In this document: positions 29,998 to 38,765 of the stretch, piece by piece
Layout: each line of letters begins with the position of its first letter
Position numbering within the stretch: the first letter of the stretch is position 1
Origin: Pseudomonas fluorescens
GTDB taxonomy: Bacteria > Pseudomonadota > Gammaproteobacteria > Pseudomonadales > Pseudomonadaceae
Assembly (NCBI RefSeq): GCF_902497745.1
Contig: NZ_CABVHJ010000015.1
Location: forward strand, 40,008-104,007
Length of the DNA: 64,000 bases
Reading direction: 5' to 3'
Translations under genes and position numbers: made by a program
Notes under the pieces: generated by a model
Database searches by the model: none
What the model was told of the DNA's origin: nothing
The model's input: the letters and a program-made list of their open reading frames with translations, nothing else

Positions 29998-30891
29998 TTA
30001 ACCTTCACCGTTCGCGTTATCGGTGTCTTTCGACACGTGACGACCGCGAAAATCAATCAGGCTGTCGACAATGGCCAGGACCACGAGCAACGGATAGATC
30101 AGCTGCATGAACAACAGCAGCGTGACGTACAACCCCACCAGCCAGAAACCGGCCAGTCGCTTTTGCCCGACCAGCCCGTGAATCAGGGCAAGTCCGGCGA
30201 ACACCAGCGGTACACTGCACAACGGCGTCAACATGGCCATCTGTGCACCGAGATTCGGGCCCAGAAGCATTAACGCCAGCAGTAACATCGCCGGCCCCAG
30301 CGGGATCCGGATGGCGCGAAACTCGCGACCAAAACCACCCGGGTTGTACAACAACGCCTGCCAATGCCGCCCGACAATCAGGCTCAGCACGCTGACGATC
30401 TGCAACAAAGCCGCAATCAGTCCGGTCAGGACCGGTGCAATCAGGGACGCGAAACGCGCTTGCTCATCGACCGACAATTGCTTGTAAGTCTCACCGAGAA
30501 GCGCTGGCATGACCTTTATCAAGGCCTGCGCGAGCATCTCGATCTGGGCCGCAAACGCAGCCCCGAGCACCACCGAAAACACCACTCCAATCACTACGCT
30601 GACCAGCAGCGTGCGAACCCAGGACTCACTTGCGCGCAAAACCAACGCAAGTCCCGAAGACCCCAGCAGCACCAAAAGTGCGCGTGGGTCATCGGCATAC
30701 AGCCACCAGATCAATGCCGGCAGCAGCCCCAGAGACAGAACACCCAGGGCGTCCGTCAGTCCGCGCCGCAGTAGCACAAGGCTCCCGGCGGCAGCGCCCA
30801 ACCAATACAACAACGGCAATGTTGCACATCCGGCCACCACGAGAGTGGCCTGCATACGGCCTCGCATGATGAACTCAGCTAAGGCACGCAT
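29998..30891 (-). CDS. DUF2232-like multi-pass membrane protein
   Basis: A 297-residue inner-membrane protein with about eight hydrophobic segments (for example ATLPLLYWLGAAAGSLVLL, VLSLGLLPALIWWLYA, AMLLLALMLLGPNLGAQ, LVGLYVTLLLFMQLIYPLL). It lies between rpsR and rplI on the same strand. A membrane protein of this kind at this position is usual in Pseudomonas and is generally annotated as a DUF2232 or YybS-like protein. Its function is not known; its place in a ribosomal operon suggests expression linked to growth rate. Confidence 0.82.
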   Translation of the reverse strand: MRALAEFIMRGRMQATLVVAGCATLPLLYWLGAAAGSLVLLRRGLTDALGVLSLGLLPALIWWLYADDPRALLVLLGSSGLALVLRASESWVRTLLVSVVIGVVFSVVLGAAFAAQIEMLAQALIKVMPALLGETYKQLSVDEQARFASLIAPVLTGLIAALLQIVSVLSLIVGRHWQALLYNPGGFGREFRAIRIPLGPAMLLLALMLLGPNLGAQMAMLTPLCSVPLVFAGLALIHGLVGQKRLAGFWLVGLYVTLLLFMQLIYPLLVVLAIVDSLIDFRGRHVSKDTDNANGEG

Positions 30892-30927
30892 GCATTCAAT
30901 CCTTTGCTACTTGTCGACTGCCCGGTC

Positions 30928-31158
30928 TCAGCGGCCGTGGCTGTCGGTGTAGGCCAGCAGGGCCAGGAAGCGGGCGCGCTTGATAGCGGTGGCCAGCTGA
31001 CGCTGATAACGAGCTTTGGTACCGGTGATGCGGCTTGGAACGATTTTGCCGGTCTCGGATACGTAGGCTTTCAGAGTGTTGAGATCTTTGTAATCGATCT
31101 CTTTCACGTCTTCAGCGGTGAAACGGCAGAATTTACGACGACGGAAGAAACGTGCCAT
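30928..31158 (-). CDS. rpsR: 30S ribosomal protein S18
   Basis: A 76-residue small-subunit protein that pairs with S6 on the platform. The sequence [20 protein letters not shown] and the [20 protein letters not shown] core are canonical. GGAG precedes the ATG by eight bases. It is 29 bases downstream of rpsF. Confidence 0.97.
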
Positions 31159-31187
31159 TTGATAGGCTCCTTAATAAGGTCCGTGGA

Positions 31188-31607
31188 TTACTCGTCAGCG
31201 TTATCGCTGTCGTTCTCTTCGCCTTCAGCGCTTTCAGCGCCTTCGTGCTCAGGACGATCGCGACGCTCACGGCGCTCACTGCGGTTTTCTTCAGCCTTGA
31301 GCATCTCGGACTGGCCGGTAACGGCTTCGTCGCGACGGATGACCAGGTTACGGATCACTGCATCGTTGTAGCGGAAGTTGTCTTCCAGCTCGGCCAGGGC
31401 CTTGCCAGTGCACTCAACGTTCAGCATCACGTAGTGAGCCTTGTGAACATTGTTGATTGCGTAGGCCAGTTGACGACGGCCCCAATCTTCCAGACGGTGG
31501 ATTTTGCCGCCGTCTTCTTCGATCAGCTTGGTGTAACGCTCAACCATGCCGCCGACTTGCTCGCTCTGATCCGGGTGGACCAGAAAGATGATTTCGTAAT
31601 GACGCAT
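31188..31607 (-). CDS. rpsF: 30S ribosomal protein S6
   Basis: A 139-residue small-subunit platform protein. The fold starts MRHYEIIFLVHPDQSEQV and includes IHRLEDWGRRQLAYAINN and AHYVMLNVE. The C-terminal tail after residue 100 is rich in Arg and Glu (RSERRERRDRPEHEGAESAE), as in gammaproteobacterial S6, where the tail can be glutamylated. AAGGAG lies seven bases before the ATG. First gene of the rpsF-rpsR-rplI operon. Confidence 0.97.
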   Translation of the reverse strand: MRHYEIIFLVHPDQSEQVGGMVERYTKLIEEDGGKIHRLEDWGRRQLAYAINNVHKAHYVMLNVECTGKALAELEDNFRYNDAVIRNLVIRRDEAVTGQSEMLKAEENRSERRERRDRPEHEGAESAEGEENDSDNADE

Positions 31608-31806
31608 GAATGCTCCTTACGGGTTGTAGCCTGCCGCTCAAAAACGGTCAGACAAGGAGTGAATGACACTTATGGACTTGCTGGCGCGGGGCACATGCGT
31701 GCCTGCCGTCACAGCAAGGGGCGCAATTGTAGAGAAGGGACAAGAGAGGTGCAAGGCAATTGGTGATTATTTGAACAATCACTCAGTTATGCCACCCCAC
31801 AAAACA

Positions 31807-31896
31807 CAGTGGGAGCGAGCTTGCTCGCGAATGCGGTTTGTCAGGCAACATTTACGTCGACTGACACGCCCTCTTCGCGAGCAAGCTCGCTCCCAC
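31807..31896. repeat. REPIN, T type, outer ends GTGGG
   Basis: Inverted REP pair in the 307-base gap between rlmB and rpsF, both halves T type. The left end starts CAGTGGG instead of CTGTGGG, a one-base difference from the other copies. The rest of the gap, next to rpsF, should hold the rpsF promoter; I could not pick a convincing -35/-10 pair. Confidence 0.88.
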
Positions 31897-31914
31897 ATTT
31901 GAATCGTGTACGAC

Positions 31915-32682
31915 TCAGGATTTCTTGGCAGCAGCCTTGGCTTTTGCCCCGCGCTGACGCTGTGCTTCGAACAGACACACGCCGGTGGCAACCGAAACGT
32001 TGAGGCTGCTGACACTACCGGCCATCGGCAGCTTCACCAGATAATCACAGTGCTCGCGGGTCAGGCGACGCATGCCCTTGCCTTCGGCGCCCATGATCAG
32101 GATGGTCGGGCCGGTCAGGTCCTGGTCATAAATGCTGACCTCAGCCTCACCCGCCGTACCGACAATCCACAGACCGCGCTGCTGAAGCTTTTCCAGCGTG
32201 CGCGCGAGGTTGGTCACCGCCACCAGCGGAATCACTTCCGCCGCGCCGCAAGCGACTTTACGCACGACCGGCGTCAAAGTTGCCGATTTGTCTTTCGGCA
32301 CGATCACCGCCAGCGCACCGGCCGCATCGGCCGAGCGCAGGCAAGCGCCGAGGTTGTGCGGGTCGGTCACACCGTCGAGCACCAACAACAGCGGCGCGCC
32401 TTCAGTGCGATCGAGCAGCTCGTCGAGCATGGCTTCGCCCCAGACCTGGCTCGGGCTGACTTCCGCGACCACACCCTGATGCACGCCTTCAACCCAGGCA
32501 TCCATTTCGCGACGTTCGGCCTGGCCGACCTGAACGCGATTTTCGTTGGCCAGTTCAACCAGGGTCTGCACACGCGGATCGTTGCGGCTTTCAGCCAGCC
32601 AGATCTGCTTGACGCGTTTCGGGTGGTGACGCAGCAACGCTTCTACCGCGTGAACGCCGTAGATTTTTTCCAACTGACTCAT
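31915..32682 (-). CDS. rlmB: 23S rRNA (guanosine-2'-O-)-methyltransferase RlmB
   Basis: A 255-residue SPOUT-class methyltransferase that methylates G2251 of 23S rRNA. It has the N-terminal substrate-binding domain (KIYGVHAVEALLRHHP) and the C-terminal trefoil-knot segments ILIMGAEGKGMRRLT and LPMAGSVSSLNVSVATGVCLFE. Its ATG overlaps the rnr stop by four bases (ATGA), so translation is probably coupled to rnr. Confidence 0.96.
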   Translation of the reverse strand: MSQLEKIYGVHAVEALLRHHPKRVKQIWLAESRNDPRVQTLVELANENRVQVGQAERREMDAWVEGVHQGVVAEVSPSQVWGEAMLDELLDRTEGAPLLLVLDGVTDPHNLGACLRSADAAGALAVIVPKDKSATLTPVVRKVACGAAEVIPLVAVTNLARTLEKLQQRGLWIVGTAGEAEVSIYDQDLTGPTILIMGAEGKGMRRLTREHCDYLVKLPMAGSVSSLNVSVATGVCLFEAQRQRGAKAKAAAKKS

Positions 32683-35309
32683 GACTTCGCCTTCGGTTTA
32701 CGTGCCCCGCCACTTTTGGCTGGAGCAGAACCCGCTTTTGGCGGGCCTTTACGGTGTTTGCTCGGTTTGGCTGGCTTGCCGCCGGAGGCCTTTTCAGGCG
32801 CCGACCGTCCGGTCTTTCCCCCGGACGCCGCTTTACCACCGTTTTTGGCATCGGAAAGCAGCGCTTTCTTCATTTCACGGCTTTTGCGCAGCTCGGCGTT
32901 CTTCGCCACGGCATCGCTAGGGCGATAGGCTTCGGCAGCTTTCTCCTTGGCTGGACGACGGCCGGCGGTTTTGGCCGGGGCCTTTTCTTCCGAAGCCTTG
33001 GCAGCAGGAGCCGCGGTTTCAGCGCCACGCTTCTTGCGGCCAATTGGCGCGCTGATGGTTTTTTCGGCCATCTCGAAGTCGATCTTGCGCTCGTCGAGGT
33101 CAACGCGCATCACGCGCACTTCAACGGTATCGCCAAGACGGAAGCTACGACCGGTGCGCTCGCCCGCCAAGCGGTGATGCACAGGATCGAAGTGGTAGTA
33201 ATCGCCCGGTAGCGCGGTGACGTGCACCAGGCCTTCGACGTAGATATCGGTCAGTTCGACGAACAGACCAAAACCGGTCACTGCGGTGATCACGCCCGGG
33301 AACGATTCGCCTACTCGATCCTTCATGAACTCGCACTTGAGCCAGTTCACTACGTCGCGGGTCGCTTCGTCAGCACGGCGCTCGCTCATCGAGCATTGCT
33401 CGCCGAGTTGCTCCAGTGCCGCTTCGTCGTACGGGTAAATGCGCGCCTTCGGAATGGTCATCGCACCGGCACGACGAACGTGCGGGGTGTCCTGTTTCGA
33501 ATGGATCACGCTGCGGATCGCGCGGTGCGTCAACAGGTCCGGATAACGACGGATCGGCGAAGTGAAGTGGGTATAGGCTTCGTAATTCAGGCCGAAGTGG
33601 CCCTGATTGTCAGCGCTGTACACCGCCTGGCTCAGCGAACGCAGCATCACAGTCTGGATCAGGTGGAAATCCGGACGGTCCTTGATGCTTGCCAGCAAGG
33701 CCTGATAGTCCTTCGGCGATGGACCGTCCTTGCCTTTGTGCAGGGACAGACCGAGCTCGCCAAGGAACGCACGCAGTTTTTCCAGACGCTCCGGTGGCGG
33801 GCCATCGTGGACGCGATACAGCGCAGGAATTTCGTGCTTCTTGAGGAATTCGGCGGTGGCCACGTTGGCCGCCAGCATGCATTCTTCGATCAGCTTGTGC
33901 GCGTCGTTGCGGGTGGTCGGACGGATTTCGGCAATCTTGCGCTCGGTACCGAAGATGATTCGGGTTTCCTGCGTTTCGAAATCGATCGCGCCACGGACGT
34001 GACGGGCAGCCAGCAGAACCTTGTACAGCGCATAAAGCTGCTTGAGGTGCGGCAGAACATCGTTGTACTCACCGCGAAGCTGACGCGCCTCGGTAATTTT
34101 CGGCGTTTCCAGCATCGCGCTGACTTTGTTGTAAGTCAGACGAGCGTGGGAATGGATCACCGCTTCATAGAAGCAGTAGTCGGTCATTTCGCCGGACTTG
34201 GAGATGGTCATCTCGCAAACCATGGCAAGACGATCGACGTGCGGATTCAGCGAGCACAGGCCGTTGGACAACTGCTCAGGCAACATCGGCACGACGCGCT
34301 CGGGGAAGTACACCGAATTGCCGCGCACTTGCGCTTCGTTATCCAGCGCCGAGCCGATCTTCACGTAGCTGGAAACGTCGGCAATCGCCACGTACAACTT
34401 CCAGCCGCCGGAGAACAGGCGCAGCTTGCCCGGCTTGGCTTCGCAATAAACAGCGTCGTCGAAGTCGCGGGCATCTTCGCCGTCGATGGTGACGAACGGC
34501 AGATGGCGCAGGTCGACGCGCTTCTCTTTGTCTTTCTCTTCGACTTCCGGCTTGAGCTTGGCGGCTTCTTTCAGAACCGCTTCAGGCCAGACGTGCGGGA
34601 TATCGTAGGTGCGCAGGGCAACGTCGATTTCCATGCCCGGCGCCATGTAGTTGCCGACCACTTCGACCACATCGCCTTGCGGCTGGAAGCGCGGCGTCGG
34701 CCAGTGGGTGATTTTCACCTCGACGAACTGACCGATTTGCGCGTTGGCGTTGCGGCCCGGAGTTACCAGCACTTCTTGCTGGATCTTCGGATTGTCGGCA
34801 ACGACGAAACCGATGCCGCCCTCTTCGAAGTAGCGACCGACGATGGTTTCGTGAGCACGCGAAACCACTTCAACGATCACGCCTTCGCGGCGACCGCGGC
34901 GGTCGAGGCCGGAAACACGGGCCAGCGCACGGTCGCCGTCGAATACCAGACGCATTTGCGCCGGGCTCATGAACAGGTCGTCGCTGCCGTCGTCCGGCAC
35001 CAGGAAGCCGAACCCGTCGCGGTGACCACTGATGCGGCCAAGGATCAGGTCGAGCTTGTCGACCGGCGCGTACGTACCACGACGGGTATAGATCAGTTGT
35101 GCGTCGCGCTCCATGGCGCGAAGGCGGCGGCGCAGGGCTTCGATCTGGTCTTCTGTGGTCAGACCAAACTCTTCGACCAGTTGCTCGCGGGCAGCAGGCG
35201 AACCCCGATCGGCGAGATGCGCCAGGATCAGTTCGCGGCTAGGAATAGGGTTTTCATATTTTTCCGCTTCACGAGCGGCCTCGGGATCGAGGGACTGCCA
35301 ATCGGCCAT
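32679..35309 (-). CDS. rnr: Ribonuclease R
   Basis: An 876-residue 3'-to-5' exoribonuclease. It has N-terminal helix-turn-helix and cold-shock domains, an RNB catalytic domain with the aspartate-rich motif DGEDARDFDDAVY near residue 277 and the HFTSPIRRYPDLLTHRAI segment, and an S1 domain (GVITAVTGFGLFVEL). A basic tail of about 130 residues, rich in Lys, Ala and Gly, follows and is long for the family. RNase R degrades structured RNA and rRNA. rlmB follows with a 4-base overlap. Confidence 0.96.
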   Translation of the reverse strand: MADWQSLDPEAAREAEKYENPIPSRELILAHLADRGSPAAREQLVEEFGLTTEDQIEALRRRLRAMERDAQLIYTRRGTYAPVDKLDLILGRISGHRDGFGFLVPDDGSDDLFMSPAQMRLVFDGDRALARVSGLDRRGRREGVIVEVVSRAHETIVGRYFEEGGIGFVVADNPKIQQEVLVTPGRNANAQIGQFVEVKITHWPTPRFQPQGDVVEVVGNYMAPGMEIDVALRTYDIPHVWPEAVLKEAAKLKPEVEEKDKEKRVDLRHLPFVTIDGEDARDFDDAVYCEAKPGKLRLFSGGWKLYVAIADVSSYVKIGSALDNEAQVRGNSVYFPERVVPMLPEQLSNGLCSLNPHVDRLAMVCEMTISKSGEMTDYCFYEAVIHSHARLTYNKVSAMLETPKITEARQLRGEYNDVLPHLKQLYALYKVLLAARHVRGAIDFETQETRIIFGTERKIAEIRPTTRNDAHKLIEECMLAANVATAEFLKKHEIPALYRVHDGPPPERLEKLRAFLGELGLSLHKGKDGPSPKDYQALLASIKDRPDFHLIQTVMLRSLSQAVYSADNQGHFGLNYEAYTHFTSPIRRYPDLLTHRAIRSVIHSKQDTPHVRRAGAMTIPKARIYPYDEAALEQLGEQCSMSERRADEATRDVVNWLKCEFMKDRVGESFPGVITAVTGFGLFVELTDIYVEGLVHVTALPGDYYHFDPVHHRLAGERTGRSFRLGDTVEVRVMRVDLDERKIDFEMAEKTISAPIGRKKRGAETAAPAAKASEEKAPAKTAGRRPAKEKAAEAYRPSDAVAKNAELRKSREMKKALLSDAKNGGKAASGGKTGRSAPEKASGGKPAKPSKHRKGPPKAGSAPAKSGGARKPKAKS

Positions 35310-35470
35310 TAGAGAGTTTTCACCTTGTCTATATGCGGGTTAGTTTGGCATAGGCGCCATGAAACGGGAAATTTCCGACTATATAAGACCCAACTGAGGG
35401 CCTGTATCGACGCCCGAAAGCCGTTTTGACCACCGCCGGTAAAAAAAATCATATTTTTTGCTGACAGGGG

Positions 35471-35499
35471 TTTACAGTTAAAAAGACGCTCCGTATAGT
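35471..35499 (+). promoter_or_regulatory. Sigma-70 promoter of the first tRNA-Leu
   Basis: TTTACA and TATAGT are separated by 17 bases and followed by a GC-rich discriminator (GCGCGCC), the form expected for stringently controlled stable-RNA promoters. The tRNA starts 36 bases after the -10 box. Confidence 0.85.
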
Positions 35500-35535
35500 G
35501 CGCGCCATCGACGACGCACAAGCGTTACCGATACT

Positions 35536-35622
35536 GCCCAGATGGTGAAATTGGTAGACACGCCAGCTTCAGGTGCTGGTGACCTTACGGTCGTGGAAGT
35601 TCGAGTCTTCTTCTGGGCACCA
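35536..35622 (+). tRNA. tRNA-Leu (anticodon CAG), copy 1
   Basis: An 87-base class II tRNA with encoded CCA. The acceptor GCCCAGA pairs with TCTGGGC; the anticodon stem CCAGC/GCTGG encloses the loop TTCAGGT with anticodon CAG (reads CUG); the long variable arm and the T-loop GTTCGAGTC are present. Confidence 0.97.
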
Positions 35623-35662
35623 ATTTCGAGTTTTGAGACTAGATCAGTTTCAAGGCTCACAC

Positions 35663-35686
35663 AAAACCCGCGAAAGCGGGTTTTTT
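35663..35686 (+). terminator. Terminator of tRNA-Leu copy 1
   Basis: AAAACCCGC-GAAA-GCGGGTTTTTT: a 9 bp stem with a GNRA-type loop and a run of T. Confidence 0.92.
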
Positions 35687-35739
35687 GCATTCTAAGCCCG
35701 GGTTTTCTTAAAACTGATTTATTAAAATTAAATCAGGGG

Positions 35740-35768
35740 TTTACAGATCAAAAGGCGCTCCGTATAGT
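35740..35768 (+). promoter_or_regulatory. Sigma-70 promoter of the second tRNA-Leu
   Basis: TTTACA and TATAGT with a 17-base spacer and a GC-rich discriminator, nearly identical to the promoter of copy 1. Confidence 0.85.
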
Positions 35769-35803
35769 GCGCCACATCAACAGCGGCAACGCTCGCGATG
35801 ATT

Positions 35804-35890
35804 GCCCAGATGGTGAAATTGGTAGACACGCCAGCTTCAGGTGCTGGTGACCTTACGGTCGTGGAAGTTCGAGTCTTCTTCTGGGCACCA
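35804..35890 (+). tRNA. tRNA-Leu (anticodon CAG), copy 2
   Basis: Identical in sequence to the copy at 35536 over all 87 bases, CCA included. It has its own promoter and terminator. Confidence 0.97.
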
Positions 35891-35925
35891 ATTCAAATTC
35901 AAGGTTACAGCCTTGAATTTCACAG

Positions 35926-35947
35926 AAACCCGCGAAAGCGGGTTTTT
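35926..35947 (+). terminator. Terminator of tRNA-Leu copy 2
   Basis: AAACCCGC-GAAA-GCGGGTTTTT, the same stem-loop as after copy 1. Confidence 0.92.
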
Positions 35948-36025
35948 GCGTTTCTGGCTTCCGGAAATTTATCGCCACGCCGCCTATCAAAACGCCAGCC
36001 CCACCGCAAGGCGCACTTGAGAAAC

Positions 36026-36044
36026 AATATCGTTTATCATTGTT
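36026..36044 (+). promoter_or_regulatory. Candidate Fur box upstream of the iron transporter
   Basis: AATATCGTTTATCATTGTT matches the 19-base Fur consensus at about 12 positions and lies 37 bases before the start of the iron-binding protein gene. Iron repression of such transporters is usual; this site is inferred. Confidence 0.45.
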
Positions 36045-36081
36045 GCAAGTTTTTGCAATGCGACAGTGAGGAACCCCGCGA

Positions 36082-37092
36082 ATGACGTTTCGAAATACCC
36101 TGCGCCGAGGCCTGACCTTCACCCTCCTCGGCCTGGCGCTCGCCACTCCCCTCACCCAGGCTGCCGATACGGTTTCCCTGACTCTCTATAACGGCCAGCA
36201 TAAAGAAGTCGGCGACGCGATCGCCAAAGCCTTCGAAGCCAAGACCGGCATTCACGTCAACGTGCGCAAAGGCAGCAGCAATCAACTCGCCAGCCAGATC
36301 ATCGAAGAAGGCGACCGCTCCCCCGCCGACGTGATCTACACCGAGGAGTCGCCACCGCTGAACAATCTCGGCGAACTGGGCCTGCTGGCCAAGACCGATG
36401 ACGCCACGCTGGCAGTGCTTCCGGAAAAATACGTGGCTGGCAACGGCACCTGGATCGGCGTGACGGCGCGCGTTCGTGTGGTCGCCTACAACCCGAAACT
36501 GGTCGACGAAAAAGACCTGCCGAAATCGGTCATGGAATTCTCCGATCCACAATGGCAAGGCAAAGTCGGTTTCGTACCGACCAGCGGCGCCTTCCAGGAA
36601 CAAGCCGTGGCGATCATCAAGATGCACGGTCGCGACGCCGCCGAAGAGTGGCTGACCGGTCTGCGCGCTTTCGGCAAGACCTACAGCAACAACATGGTCG
36701 CCCTTAAAGCTGTGGAAAACGGCGAAGTCGCCACCGTGCTGGTGAACAACTACTACTGGTTCGCCCTGCAGCGCGAGAAAGGCAAACTCGACTCGAAACT
36801 GCATTACTTCACCGGCGGCGACGTCGGCGGCTTGATCACTGTATCGAGCGCTGCCGTGCTGAAATCCAGCAAACATCCCAAAGAAGCCCAGCAATTTCTC
36901 GCCTACATGGCCAGCGAAGAAGGCCAGCGCGTAATCACTCAGACCACCGCCGAATACCCGCTGCACAAAGGCATGGAATCGGATCGCGGACTCAAGCCGT
37001 TCAGCGAACTGGAAGCGCCGAACGTAACGCCGGCCGATCTGGGCAATGCCGAAGAAGCGCTGGAACTGGAACGTGAAGTTGGCTTGAACTGA
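36082..37092 (+). CDS. Ferric iron ABC transporter, periplasmic binding protein (FbpA/HitA type)
   Basis: A 336-residue periplasmic protein with a signal peptide of about 27 residues (LRRGLTFTLLGLALATPLTQA). The mature part starts ADTVSLTLYNGQHKEVGDAIA, and the dityrosyl ferric-iron motif is visible in VLVNNYYWFALQ near residue 220. It delivers Fe3+ to the permease encoded next, whose ATG overlaps its stop (TGATGG). GAGG lies before the ATG. Corresponds to the HitA-type protein of P. aeruginosa (recalled). Confidence 0.88.
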   Translation: MTFRNTLRRGLTFTLLGLALATPLTQAADTVSLTLYNGQHKEVGDAIAKAFEAKTGIHVNVRKGSSNQLASQIIEEGDRSPADVIYTEESPPLNNLGELGLLAKTDDATLAVLPEKYVAGNGTWIGVTARVRVVAYNPKLVDEKDLPKSVMEFSDPQWQGKVGFVPTSGAFQEQAVAIIKMHGRDAAEEWLTGLRAFGKTYSNNMVALKAVENGEVATVLVNNYYWFALQREKGKLDSKLHYFTGGDVGGLITVSSAAVLKSSKHPKEAQQFLAYMASEEGQRVITQTTAEYPLHKGMESDRGLKPFSELEAPNVTPADLGNAEEALELEREVGLN

Positions 37093-38657
37093 TGGCCGCA
37101 TCGTTATCCGCCCCCGCCGCGCGCGGGGGTTACGTGCCAAAACGCAGGCGGCCTTCGATCTGGCTGGTATTGCCAGTTTTGTTGCTGGTGATACTGAGTC
37201 TGTTGCCGCTCGCCTATGTCGGGCTCAAAGCCTGGCAGGCCGGTTGGGCCGAAGCGCTGCACTTGTTGTGGCGCCCATATGTGTTCGGCCTGCTGCGCAA
37301 CACCTTGGCGTTAATGGTTGGCGTAACCCTTACGTGCGGCGTGATCGGTCTGTCGCTGGCCTGGCTGCTGGAGCGCAGCAATCTGCCGGGACGACGCCTG
37401 TGGGGGGTGATTCTGTGCCTGCCGTTCGCGGTGCCGGCGTTTGTCAGCAGCTTCACCTGGGTTTCGTTGAGCGCGCAGTTCGAAGGGCTTGGCGGGGCGA
37501 TTCTGGTGATGAGCCTGTCGAAGTACCCGCTGATTTTCCTGCCGGTGGCGGCGACGCTGCGCAATCTCGATCCCTCCCTTGAAGAATCTGCCCGCACCCT
37601 CGGGCAGAATCGCTGGGGCGTGTTTTTCCGCGTCACCTTGCCGCTGCTCTGGCCATCGTTGCTGGCCGGTTCGCTGCTAATTGCTTTGCACATGCTGGTC
37701 GAGTTCGGCGCACTGTCGATCATCGGCCTGCAAACCTTCACCACGGCGATCTATCAGCAATTCGAACTGGAGTTCAGCAACGCCAACGCCGCGATGCTCT
37801 CCGCCGTGCTGCTGGCGCTGTGCCTGGTGTTGTTGTGGCTGGAATTGCGGGTGCGCGGCAAGGGCCGACATGTACGCACCGGGCAAGGCGCGGCGCGTCA
37901 GGCTGAACAGGTTCGACTAGGGCCATGGGCAGCAGTCGGTCAGTTGTATTGCCTGATGCTGGCGATTGTCGGCAGCGGAATTCCGCTGGGGATGTTGGCG
38001 TATTGGCTGGCGGTCGGTTCGTCGGCGGCTTTTCCGGTGGCCGCGATTACTGAAGCCCTGCTCTCGTCTTTGGCGCTTTCTCTTGGCGGTGCGGCATTGT
38101 GTCTGGTGCTCGCAGTGCCAGTCGGATTGCTGGTAGTGCGCTACAAAGGCCAACTGGCAATCTGGGCCGAACGCTTGCCGTATCTGCTACATGCACTGCC
38201 AGGATTGGTGATTGCGTTGACGCTGGTGTATTTCGCCCTGCATTACGTGCCGGCGCTCTACCAGACTTCGGGACTGCTGCTGATTGCTTATGCGTTGTTG
38301 TTTTTGCCATTGGCACAGGCGCCGATTCGCACGGCACTGAACAAGGCTGCGCCGCAACTGGAAGAGGCCGCGCGCACATTGGGTACTTCGTCGTTCACGG
38401 CGTTTTGTCGGGTGACGTTGCCGATTATCTTTCCGGCATTGGGCGCGGCGTTTGCGCTGGTGTTTCTCGATGCGATGAAGGAATTGACGGCGACGTTGCT
38501 GCTGAGTCCGACCGGGCTTAACACCTTGGCGACCGAGGTCTGGGCGCATACAGCGAATGTAGAGTTTGCGGCCGCAGCGCCTTATGCGGCGTTGTTGATT
38601 TTGGTATCGGGGCTGCCGGTTTATTTGCTGACGACCCGGATGTATCTGAGCCGCTGA
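37092..38657 (+). CDS. Ferric iron ABC transporter, fused permease (FbpB/HitB type)
   Basis: A 521-residue inner-membrane protein with about twelve hydrophobic segments, a tandem fusion of two six-helix permease halves. Each half has the EAA loop that contacts the ATPase: EESARTLGQNRWGVFFRVTLP near residue 160 and EEAARTLGTSSFTAFCRVTLP near 430. It forms an operon with the binding protein upstream. No ATP-binding subunit gene is adjacent, so the ATPase must be encoded elsewhere. Confidence 0.9.
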   Translation: MAASLSAPAARGGYVPKRRRPSIWLVLPVLLLVILSLLPLAYVGLKAWQAGWAEALHLLWRPYVFGLLRNTLALMVGVTLTCGVIGLSLAWLLERSNLPGRRLWGVILCLPFAVPAFVSSFTWVSLSAQFEGLGGAILVMSLSKYPLIFLPVAATLRNLDPSLEESARTLGQNRWGVFFRVTLPLLWPSLLAGSLLIALHMLVEFGALSIIGLQTFTTAIYQQFELEFSNANAAMLSAVLLALCLVLLWLELRVRGKGRHVRTGQGAARQAEQVRLGPWAAVGQLYCLMLAIVGSGIPLGMLAYWLAVGSSAAFPVAAITEALLSSLALSLGGAALCLVLAVPVGLLVVRYKGQLAIWAERLPYLLHALPGLVIALTLVYFALHYVPALYQTSGLLLIAYALLFLPLAQAPIRTALNKAAPQLEEAARTLGTSSFTAFCRVTLPIIFPALGAAFALVFLDAMKELTATLLLSPTGLNTLATEVWAHTANVEFAAAAPYAALLILVSGLPVYLLTTRMYLSR

Positions 38658-38664
38658 TGCCGCT

Positions 38665-38746
38665 TTCGCGAGCAGGCTCGCTCCCACATTCTGACCAAGT
38701 CCCATCAGAGGAACGCGATCTATGTGGGAGCGAGCCTGCTCGCGAA
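38665..38746. repeat. REPIN, C type, opposite polarity
   Basis: Inverted REP pair with TTCGCG at the outer ends, both halves C type, between the convergent permease and chemoreceptor genes. Same polarity as the copy at 6300. Confidence 0.88.
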
Positions 38747-38765
38747 GAGGCCCGCCCAAACAACC

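Noticed and set aside
33222..35312. 696-codon plus-strand open frame opposite rnr
   Set aside because: Antisense to the full RNase R reading frame; no recognisable domain and no ribosome-binding site.
35542..36085. Open frames running through the two tRNA-Leu genes
   Set aside because: They consist mostly of tRNA sequence and have no coding support.
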